Assembly: GCF_902170785.1 (NCBI RefSeq)
Contig: NZ_CABHYG010000002.1
Span: 89,633 to 153,632, forward strand
Reading direction: 5' to 3'
Length of the DNA stretch: 64,000 bases
DNA from: Yersinia proxima
GTDB taxonomy: Bacteria > Pseudomonadota > Gammaproteobacteria > Enterobacterales > Enterobacteriaceae
This document shows positions 38,963 through 45,942 of the stretch, piece after piece. Within the stretch, counting starts at the first letter, position 1; every line of letters begins with the position of its first letter. A program made the translations under genes and the position numbers. The notes under the pieces are model-generated. The model saw only the letters and a program-made list of their open reading frames with translations. It ran no database searches and was not told where the DNA came from.

Positions 38963-41638
38963 TCATAGATAGTCTTTAATATTACGCCCTTTTGGATCAG
39001 GACCTTTCAGTTGTTTTCCAGTTTTTGGGTCGAATGACCCTAAGTGTTTACCATCACTGGTACGGTATCCTTCAAGTTCGCCATGTTGTGAGTCCCACTC
39101 ATAGATCTTTTGGCCTTTATCTCCATACCAACGGGTACGCCGACCAGCGCCCCCTTGTTTTGGAGTTTTAGGCTTCCCTTCTTTTAGCGGACCTAATCCT
39201 TTAATTTCCTCAGTTTTTGGCACTGGATGATACTTATGCCCTGCATCTACCACTCCTTTCCTTGGTTTATTAAAATAAACATACACCGGCTCCAGCCCCG
39301 ACTCTGCCGGGAACCAGATGATGTAATCGTGGAAACTCACCTCCTCATGGGCAAGGAAAGTCAGCGTTCCCCTCGTCGCCAGAATCTTGATATCAGTGCC
39401 GGTATGCTGCGGGAAAACGGGTGCACTGGCGGGTTGTGGCAATACCGGACTGATATCCGTGCCGGGGGGACGTGCCGGAGTAAAGGTGAAAGTACGTGGC
39501 GGCAGGGTATCAGTGGTAAAAGTATAAACACCGCTTGAACGATCAAATTGCGCCATACCCACGTTTACGTTAGCCGGGACATCGGCAACCCCGGTTTTTA
39601 CTGCGTAAATACGGGTTTCATCATCCCTGTCCACCATCAAGATCCTGACAGGGGAATTAACTTCGCCTTGCAGCGGTAGCGACGTTTCAGGGGATAGCAT
39701 ATAGCCAAGCGGGAAGCTGCCAGCCAAGGGTGGCAGTTCCGTACCTCGCTGCTCGTTATTGGAATAGAAACCCGCACCAATTGAGAAAACCAATGGATCA
39801 GCTAACGCAGAGTTATGCCAGCTAAATCTCCTTAATACCCGCCGCAATGAGGCATCTAGTTTAAGCGCTTCCCGATAACTGAAGGTGACCGAACCCGCTC
39901 CGCCCACAGCAAAACCGGAGAGATGGCGGTTTCTTATCGGATAGGCGATTAAGGAAAAGGTATTGTTGCGAATGACTGCTTCTGCTTCAATTTGGGCAAC
40001 CACACCGCAATGTGAATCCGCTGCTGCGGCTTCCCGCCATTCATGTTCACTGCTCTGCCGTGCATTCTCAACCCGCTGCCGTTCTGCCGCCTCTGCTACC
40101 TGCCGTACATTCTCAACACGCTTCCTTTCTGCCGCCTCTGCTGCCAACCGTGCATTCTCAACACGTCTCCTTTCTGCCGCTTCTGCTACCTGCCGTACAT
40201 TCTCAACACGCTTCCTTTCTGCTGCCTCTGCTGCCAACCGTGCATGCTCAATCCGTTGCCGTTCTGCTGCCTCTGCCGCCAACCGTGCATGCTCAACTCG
40301 CAGCCGTTCTGCTGCTTGTGCTATTTCAAGCTCTGCATGAACACGCCGCTGCAACGCAAATAACGTTCCTTGTTTGTTCCTTAGCTCTGCAATACTGTGA
40401 TTTAGAGTATTAATTTCTCTTTGTTTAGCGAGGGCCAATGCTCTTAATCTGCTGATTTCTTTGACGTACAAGAATTTTTCGCGAATATGGATAAGATATT
40501 CACTCCGCCGAACAGCCTGAGCTTCTTCTTGTTGTAGCAAGACCCTGTTGCTTTCAAGCAGTATGATATGTACAGCTGTTTCTGTAACTTGCTTATCCGT
40601 CAGCGTTTTTTTCAGTTTTAACTCATCTGGCACTGAGGTAAACGACTGTGCCATCGCCCTTTCAGCCGCTTCCCGTTCACGCCGCGCTATTTCATAGGTA
40701 TTGCGCGCTTCCTGCATCAACTCATCAACATTAGTTATTCGAATGACAGAGAGATACAGCGGTTCAACACCCGTACCATCAGGGAAAACGATAATGGCAT
40801 CGCGGCTATGACGGCCAACAGAAATGTTAAATTCTTGGGGAACCGCATTCTCAATCGGCGTCACTGTGGGTCTTGCTGCTGGCTGTGCTGGCGCGGGGAT
40901 ATTACTGGGCATCGTATCAACTACACTGATATGTATTGGTGTGATACCAGGAATTGCCGCGATAAAAACATCTGGCCTTGTCGTCGTGACAGCCTTAATG
41001 ACAGGTACTCGTTGTATGGCTATCGGTGCTTTAATCAGAACCGCTTTCTGCACTCCCTCCTCCGTCACATCACTGAGCCGAATATTGACCGCAACATCAG
41101 CCACTGCTTTTAATGTTTCTTTCGGCGTATCCGTAACTCTGTTGGCGGGAAGTGTAGAAGTGGTGAAGAACTGTCCTATCGGCGGGTCAGAGGCTATTCT
41201 TGACGGCATTATGCCCATAACTGCCACACCGATTGGGCTGGTACGCATTAACCATGACCCCACACGTGCTAAATGACCTTCGATAAACGCCGCCACTGCT
41301 GGAAGACGGCTTAAAGTCACCCCCCAATTCCCATCAATTAAGGTGATAACGGCTGGCATCCCTCCCACAGCCATATAGGTTTGTAGTTCCGGGTTTTGCG
41401 CCAGATTCGCAGGCGCTGCCTGACTACCGCGATCGCCACCACGCCCGCCACCTCGTTGACTACTATGGCCGAATTGGCTTGGGCTGTAGTGATGGATAGC
41501 ACCATAGGGCGTTTGTGACGTCCCCCATCCTTGACCACGGTTAGAGCCTGGTCCACCTGGTCCTGCCGGCCCCCCTTTAACCCCACCAGTTGGGCCACGA
41601 GCACCGTGGCCGGTGGTATTACTGTGTCCTTCTCCCAT
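38963..41638 (-). CDS. Chimeric colicin with E3-type 16S rRNase domain
   Basis: A secreted bacteriocin that should cut 16S rRNA in the decoding site of related bacteria. Of 891 residues, 1-75 are a Gly-rich unfolded leader like colicin E (GQGWGTSQ may be a TolB box) and about 85-330 form a Cloacin-type translocation domain (IIVFPDGTGVEPLYLSV). Residues 305-535 are coiled coil with six 15-residue AERxRVExARxxAEA repeats at 443-532. A second Pyocin_S-like domain spans about 560-790 (HDYIIWFPAESGLEPVYVYF), and 800-891 are the rRNase domain (KYHPVPKTEEIKGLG ... WDSQHGELEGY ... GSFDPKTGKQLKGPDPKGRN). The E3 catalytic residues correspond to D849, H852 and E856, all present. Colicin E3 has only 551 residues. 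No signal peptide and no lysis gene are visible. AGGAA precedes the ATG. Confidence 0.93.
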   Translation of the reverse strand: MGEGHSNTTGHGARGPTGGVKGGPAGPGGPGSNRGQGWGTSQTPYGAIHHYSPSQFGHSSQRGGGRGGDRGSQAAPANLAQNPELQTYMAVGGMPAVITLIDGNWGVTLSRLPAVAAFIEGHLARVGSWLMRTSPIGVAVMGIMPSRIASDPPIGQFFTTSTLPANRVTDTPKETLKAVADVAVNIRLSDVTEEGVQKAVLIKAPIAIQRVPVIKAVTTTRPDVFIAAIPGITPIHISVVDTMPSNIPAPAQPAARPTVTPIENAVPQEFNISVGRHSRDAIIVFPDGTGVEPLYLSVIRITNVDELMQEARNTYEIARREREAAERAMAQSFTSVPDELKLKKTLTDKQVTETAVHIILLESNRVLLQQEEAQAVRRSEYLIHIREKFLYVKEISRLRALALAKQREINTLNHSIAELRNKQGTLFALQRRVHAELEIAQAAERLRVEHARLAAEAAERQRIEHARLAAEAAERKRVENVRQVAEAAERRRVENARLAAEAAERKRVENVRQVAEAAERQRVENARQSSEHEWREAAAADSHCGVVAQIEAEAVIRNNTFSLIAYPIRNRHLSGFAVGGAGSVTFSYREALKLDASLRRVLRRFSWHNSALADPLVFSIGAGFYSNNEQRGTELPPLAGSFPLGYMLSPETSLPLQGEVNSPVRILMVDRDDETRIYAVKTGVADVPANVNVGMAQFDRSSGVYTFTTDTLPPRTFTFTPARPPGTDISPVLPQPASAPVFPQHTGTDIKILATRGTLTFLAHEEVSFHDYIIWFPAESGLEPVYVYFNKPRKGVVDAGHKYHPVPKTEEIKGLGPLKEGKPKTPKQGGAGRRTRWYGDKGQKIYEWDSQHGELEGYRTSDGKHLGSFDPKTGKQLKGPDPKGRNIKDYL
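40043..40312 (-). repeat. Six 45-bp tandem repeats in the colicin coiled coil
   Basis: Six in-frame 45-bp units encode 15-residue repeats of the form AERxRVExARxxAEA (colicin residues 443-532). Two sub-types alternate (ENVRQVAEA and ENARLAAEA/EHARLAAEA), a sign of block duplication. Confidence 0.9.
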
Positions 41639-41701
41639 ATCTTATTTCCTTATTTGTTTTTAATTTCCATAATGAATACGTATTTTCGACGAATATATTG
41701 A

Positions 41702-41728
41702 CTGCTTATACCTCCAGATATTTATCTG
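41702..41728. promoter_or_regulatory. Overlapping palindromes upstream of the colicin gene
   Basis: CTG-N10-CAG (41702-41717) has LexA-box spacing but weak flanks. It overlaps the perfect inverted repeat CAGATATTTATCTG (41715-41728). Both lie in the 99-bp gap between the antiterminator and toxin genes. An operator function is inferred only from structure. Confidence 0.3.
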
Positions 41729-41737
41729 TTATCACAA

Positions 41738-42103
41738 TCACTCTTTATACATTTCCAGTGAAATATCAGATTGAGTTATGCATCCTTCAATAAAACTTTC
41801 AGCCATCTGTAATTGACGCCTAATTTCACGTTCGTTATATTTTTTTAACCGGGCAATTGAAGACTTTGACTGACCATAAACATAATGGCGCACAATAAGC
41901 TCCAGTTCATTTTCTCTCGAAGCTCGTTGTAAATTACCAATAATATTATCAAGCGCTAACCCGTCATTATCACAGCAGGAAGCCGCTACCTTACCTCCCG
42001 CTACCAAGTCCTTAAATCCATTGGCAATATGCGGATAATCAAGATGGGAATGCTCTCTGGCCCAAACACCCCATCGGGCCAGAATAGTTTGAATATCACT
42101 CAT
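41738..42103 (-). CDS. Phage-type Q antitermination protein
   Basis: The start at 42103 (MSDIQTILARWGVWAREH) follows AAGGAG; the open frame to 42178 is not used. The 121-residue protein resembles the AntitermQ family of lambdoid/P22-like phages in the ARWGxWA N-terminus, PHIANGFKDLV, SCCDNDGLALDNIIG and the C-terminal helix-turn-helix-like IVRHYVYGQSKSSIARLKKYNEREIRRQLQMAE. In phages Q lets RNA polymerase pass terminators ahead of late genes. Here it sits 99 bp upstream of, and collinear with, the colicin gene and with no other phage gene nearby, so it probably controls toxin expression. Confidence 0.85.
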   Translation of the reverse strand: MSDIQTILARWGVWAREHSHLDYPHIANGFKDLVAGGKVAASCCDNDGLALDNIIGNLQRASRENELELIVRHYVYGQSKSSIARLKKYNEREIRRQLQMAESFIEGCITQSDISLEMYKE

Positions 42104-42144
42104 TACTTTTCTCCTTTTTATATTTAAAATCCTTCTTATGATGT

Positions 42145-42164
42145 AATTGTCATCAGCCACAGTA
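42145..42164 (-). promoter_or_regulatory. Candidate LexA (SOS) box upstream of the antiterminator gene
   Basis: On the minus strand TACTGTGGCTGATGACAATT reads TACTGT-N8-ACAA, one base off the CTG-N10-CAG core and with matching TA flanks, though the centre is less A/T-rich than usual. It is 42-61 bp before the Q start. Colicin operons are normally LexA-controlled. Confidence 0.4.
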
Positions 42165-42171
42165 ATTTCAT

Positions 42172-42204
42172 AAAACAAAAAGGCCTCACTGATTAGCGAG
42201 GCCT
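42172..42204 (-). terminator. Terminator-like hairpin upstream of the Q gene
   Basis: The stem AGGCCTC / GAGGCCT (42181-42187 with 42198-42204) is followed on the minus strand by TTTTTG. It is placed to stop transcription coming from ilvC before the bacteriocin locus. A separate 7-bp hairpin (AGGTGTT / AACACCT, 42265-42289) lies between it and the ilvC terminator. Confidence 0.7.
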
Positions 42205-42364
42205 ATTTATTATCAACGAAATAATTTTGTGATTTAGAAAATCAAAAAGCAGATATTGTTGGTGAGGTGTTTAACCACGATTAACACCTTACAAGAGTTT
42301 TATCGGGCCGTGATAGCATTAATTTACGAAATATTGTTATTCTCAAAATGCAGTTAATCTGAAA

Positions 42365-42396
42365 TAAAAAAGCCCCCCGTTGCTGGGAGGCCTTAA
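42365..42396 (-). terminator. Terminator of ilvC
   Basis: An imperfect GC-rich stem (GGCCTCCC / GGGGGGC) is followed by TTTTTT on the minus strand, 28-59 bp after the ilvC stop. Confidence 0.8.
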
Positions 42397-42423
42397 TATC
42401 AGGTAACAAGCTATAGTCGATTA

Positions 42424-43902
42424 TTAGCCGGCAACTGCGATACGTTTCATATCGGTCATATAGCCACGTAGCTTATGGCCGACAGCTTCAATTGGATGAT
42501 TACGAATAGCTTCGTTTACATCGCGCAACTGGGCATTGTCTACTGCAGTTCCGGCAACACTTTTACCTAAATCACCCGCTTGCAGAGAATCCATAAACTT
42601 ACCTTTCAGCAATGGTACAGCTGCATTGGCGAATAGATAGTTACCATATTCTGCGGTATCAGAGATAACCACGTTCATTTCATATAAACGTTTACGTGCA
42701 ATGGTGTTGGCAATCAGTGGCAATTCATGCAGAGATTCGTAATAAGCCGACTCTTCAATGATGCCCGAATCAACCATAGTTTCGAATGCCAGCTCAACAC
42801 CGGCTTTCACCATAGCAATCATCAACACGCCGTGGTCGAAATATTCTTGCTCAGAGATTTTGCCTTCAAACTGTGGCGCGTTCTCAAATGCAGTTTTGCC
42901 AGTCTCTTCACGCCAGTTCAGCAATTTCTTATCGTCATTGGCCCAGTCAGCCATCATCCCGCTGGAGAATTCACCAGAGATAATGTCATCCATATGTTTC
43001 TGGAACAGTGGGGCCATGATCTCTTTCAGTTGCTCAGACAGTGCATAAGCACGCAGTTTAGCCGGATTGGACAAACGGTCCATCATCAGCGTAATCCCGC
43101 CTTGTTTCAGCGCTTCGGTGATAGTTTCCCAACCGAATTGAACCAGTTTTTCAGCATAAGCAGCATCAGTACCTTCAGAAACCAGTTTGTCAAAGCACAA
43201 CAGTGAACCGGCCTGCAACATACCGCATAGGATAGTTTGTTCGCCCATCAGGTCTGATTTAACTTCAGCAACAAATGAGGATTCCAACACACCAGCACGG
43301 TGACCGCCGGTGGCCGCAGCCCAAGCCTTGGCAATCGCCATGCCTTCGCCTTTAGGATCGTTTTCCGGGTGAACCGCGATCAATGTCGGCACACCAAAAC
43401 CACGTTTGTATTCTTCACGGACTTCTGTACCTGGGCATTTTGGCGCAACCATCACCACGGTGATGTCTTTACGCACTTGTTCACCCACTTCTACGATATT
43501 GAAACCGTGGGAATAACCCAGTGCCGCGCCATCTTTCATCAGTGGTTGAACCGCCTGAACCACTGCGGAGTGCTGCTTGTCTGGCGTCAGGTTAACAACC
43601 AAATCAGCCTGTGGGATCAGTTCTTCGTAAGTGCCTACTTTGAAACCATTTTCGGTCGCTTTGCGCCATGAGGCACGCTTCTCGGCAATAGCTTCTTTAC
43701 GCAGGGCGTAAGCAACATCCAGACCGGAATCGCGCATGTTCAAACCCTGGTTCAGGCCTTGTGCGCCACAGCCGACAATCACCACTTTTTTACCTTTCAG
43801 GTAGCCTGCTTCATCGGCGAATTCATCTCGTGCCATAAAGCGACACTTACCTAATTGCGCCAACTGCTGACGCAGGTTCAATGTGTTGAAATAGTTAGCC
43901 AT
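42424..43902 (-). CDS. ilvC: Ketol-acid reductoisomerase
   Basis: IlvC (class II, long form) converts acetolactate/acetohydroxybutyrate to dihydroxy acids with NADPH and Mg2+ in valine and isoleucine synthesis. The 492-residue protein begins [23 protein letters not shown]. It has the NADPH motif [52 protein letters not shown], the metal-binding [16 protein letters not shown] and a duplicated C-terminal helical domain. It is divergent from its activator ilvY. Confidence 0.98.
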   Translation of the reverse strand: MANYFNTLNLRQQLAQLGKCRFMARDEFADEAGYLKGKKVVIVGCGAQGLNQGLNMRDSGLDVAYALRKEAIAEKRASWRKATENGFKVGTYEELIPQADLVVNLTPDKQHSAVVQAVQPLMKDGAALGYSHGFNIVEVGEQVRKDITVVMVAPKCPGTEVREEYKRGFGVPTLIAVHPENDPKGEGMAIAKAWAAATGGHRAGVLESSFVAEVKSDLMGEQTILCGMLQAGSLLCFDKLVSEGTDAAYAEKLVQFGWETITEALKQGGITLMMDRLSNPAKLRAYALSEQLKEIMAPLFQKHMDDIISGEFSSGMMADWANDDKKLLNWREETGKTAFENAPQFEGKISEQEYFDHGVLMIAMVKAGVELAFETMVDSGIIEESAYYESLHELPLIANTIARKRLYEMNVVISDTAEYGNYLFANAAVPLLKGKFMDSLQAGDLGKSVAGTAVDNAQLRDVNEAIRNHPIEAVGHKLRGYMTDMKRIAVAG

Positions 43903-44083
43903 GTTATTGCTCCGTTCGGGTTCTGTTTTGTGGGTGCAGCTATTTTTTTAGTGACTGCAAACGAATGTAGTGTTTGTGTGCTGATACTGTTTTTTTCACA
44001 TCCCCTGTCTGTGTCGGGGATTGTCTTGAACTCACTATATGACAGGAAACTCATTGCTGAAATTGATATATTAACAATGTGAT

Positions 44084-44100
44084 ATTGCAGATTCTGCAAT
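44084..44100. promoter_or_regulatory. Probable IlvY operator
   Basis: The perfect inverted repeat ATTGCAG-ATT-CTGCAAT lies in the ilvC-ilvY divergent region, about 55 bp before ilvY. LysR-type IlvY binds tandem operators here to activate ilvC with acetolactate/acetohydroxybutyrate and to repress itself. A weaker related half site (CATTGC) is at 44052-44057. Confidence 0.6.
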
Positions 44101-44155
44101 GTAGGCTATTTTTCGAACAATACACTGCATCTTCTCACCCCAGAGGCACTCTGTG

Positions 44156-45037
44156 ATGGATTTACGCGACCTGAAATTATTTCTGCATTTAGCTGAAAGC
44201 CGCCATTTTGGCCGCACCGCCAAAGCGATGCATGTCAGCCCATCCACCCTATCGCGCCAAATCCAGCGCCTGGAAGAGACCATTGGTCAACCGCTGTTTC
44301 TACGCGATAATCGCACAGTACAGTTGACGGATGCCGGTGCTCAATTGAAAGCCTTTGCTCAGCAAACATTGCTGCAATATCAACAATTGCGTCATGCATT
44401 AGGCCAGCACGGGCCATCTCTGAGTGGTGAGCTACGGCTATTTTGTTCGGTGACCGCCGCCTACAGCCATTTGCCGCCAATTCTCGACCGCTTTCGTGCA
44501 CGCCACCCACTGGTTGAAATTAAACTCACTACCGGTGATGCCGCCGATGCGGTAGATAAAGTGCAATCCAATGAAGCGGATCTGGGGATTGCGGGTCGCC
44601 CTGAAGTGTTGCCCACCAGCGTGGCTTTTACCCAAATTGGTGAGATCCCGCTGGTCTTAATTGCCCCGGCGCTGCCATGTGCCGTGCGGTCGCAGGTATC
44701 GGTTGATCAGCCGGATTGGGCCACGATTCCGTTTATTTTGCCGGAACACGGCCCGTCGCGAAAACGCATTGATTTGTGGTTCCGCCGCCAACGCATCACT
44801 AACCCGTTAATTTACGCCACGGTTTCCGGTCATGAGGCTATTGTATCGATGGTGGCTCTGGGGTGTGGCGTGGCACTTATTCCATCAGTGGTGGTAGATA
44901 ACAGCCCGGAACCGGTACGCAATCGTATTTCCCTGTTGGATGATGTTTCACTGGTCGAGCCATTCGAACTGGGAGTTTGCGTGCAGAAAAAACGGCTCAA
45001 TGAGCCGTTAATTGAAGCGTTTTGGGCATTGTTATAG
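44156..45037 (+). CDS. ilvY: LysR-type activator of ilvC
   Basis: IlvY senses acetohydroxy acids and turns on ilvC. The ATG at 44156 (MDLRDLKLFLHLAESRHFGR) matches E. coli and has AGAGG upstream; a GTG at 44153 is open but not needed. The 293 residues have an N-terminal winged helix (FGRTAKAMHVSPSTLSRQIQRLEETIGQPLF, residues about 18-48) and a co-inducer domain with FCSVTAAYSHLPPIL and a conserved GHEAIVSMVALGCGVALIP. The next gene, on the opposite strand, ends one base away. Confidence 0.96.
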   Translation: MDLRDLKLFLHLAESRHFGRTAKAMHVSPSTLSRQIQRLEETIGQPLFLRDNRTVQLTDAGAQLKAFAQQTLLQYQQLRHALGQHGPSLSGELRLFCSVTAAYSHLPPILDRFRARHPLVEIKLTTGDAADAVDKVQSNEADLGIAGRPEVLPTSVAFTQIGEIPLVLIAPALPCAVRSQVSVDQPDWATIPFILPEHGPSRKRIDLWFRRQRITNPLIYATVSGHEAIVSMVALGCGVALIPSVVVDNSPEPVRNRISLLDDVSLVEPFELGVCVQKKRLNEPLIEAFWALL

Positions 45038-45038
45038 T

Positions 45039-45674
45039 TTACAGTCGAGAAGCATAATTCATCACAGGAACAAGGTTCCTCGGCCCTATATTTAAATGAC
45101 TACTAATCATTGTGTCTCCAGACGCAGGATTGATCTCTTTTGTTGGGAAACTGTTTATAGAATCAGCTAATTGATTTATATCACTTACTGAATTATTCAA
45201 AATAGCTGTACCAAGAGACTCATTAATTATTTCACCTGCAGCATTAAACTTTTTCTCAACTCGCTCAATCATATTGTTTTTAGCATCAAACTTCTGCGTT
45301 ACTTTAACTTTCCCAGTCAAAATTACTTTCTTGTTTATAGGGTCATAGTCATAGGTTCTCGCAACACTCGCATTCATATTATTCGCAGAGTCAAATTTCT
45401 GGATAACGCTATTAATTTTATTCATAGCGGAATCAAACGTTTTTATCTTGATAATTTTATTATTTACAGCATCTATTCGCTCTGTTGTTACAATTTCTCT
45501 AACGACTTTATTTCTATTCATCGTTGTTTCAATCGTCTCACTAAATCTTTTCTTCAAGTAAGACTGTGTTGAATATTGCAGTGGTTCCGAACGACGATTC
45601 AACAATGTGGGAGGAATGTAATCAGATAGCGATGGTTTAACTGAAAATTTAATTGATGTTAATAATCCACTCAT
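45039..45674 (-). CDS. Hypothetical protein with FD-N repeat motifs
   Basis: I do not recognise this family. The start at 45674 (MSGLLTSIKFSVKPSLSDY) has GGAG six bases upstream, inside the longer frame that begins at 45686. The 211-residue product has no signal peptide or membrane helix. Its N-terminus is Ser/Leu/Pro-rich, and the middle is basic, with imperfect repeats (K-TFDSAMNKI, KFDSANNMN, TYDYDPINK, KFDAKNNMI, KFNAAGEII) about 14-21 residues apart, vaguely like YD-type repeats. The A/T-rich coding sequence and the backbone junction suggest horizontal gain. Convergent with ilvY, 1-bp gap; no terminator separates them. Confidence 0.6.
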   Translation of the reverse strand: MSGLLTSIKFSVKPSLSDYIPPTLLNRRSEPLQYSTQSYLKKRFSETIETTMNRNKVVREIVTTERIDAVNNKIIKIKTFDSAMNKINSVIQKFDSANNMNASVARTYDYDPINKKVILTGKVKVTQKFDAKNNMIERVEKKFNAAGEIINESLGTAILNNSVSDINQLADSINSFPTKEINPASGDTMISSHLNIGPRNLVPVMNYASRL

Positions 45675-45942
45675 ATAAAACTCCATTTTATTACCGTTAG
45701 ATTAAATAGTTAAATAACCATAATAATTAACTAATGAATTCCAATGAAATTGACATTCAGTTTAATAAACTAATGCCAATAATTATATTACTCGGTAATA
45801 ACATAGAATTTTATTTATAATACTTATTCTGTCATTGTATATAAGAAGATAAAAGACAGAAGTTAACAATAACATGGCGTTTATCAACAGATAGAGACAA
45901 GGTTCCCCCTGCCTCTATCTTATTATATTTTACCTGTCCGAT

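Noticed and set aside
39963..40413. Open frames of 106-133 codons, plus strand, over the colicin coiled coil
   Set aside because: They arise from the 45-bp repeats and biased codon use of the toxin gene on the other strand; Ser/Ala- or Leu/Pro/Cys-rich products with no ribosome site.
40808..41276. 150-codon hydrophobic plus-strand frame antisense to the colicin
   Set aside because: Antisense shadow of the toxin translocation domain, without ribosome site or family resemblance, so not taken as a lysis or immunity gene.
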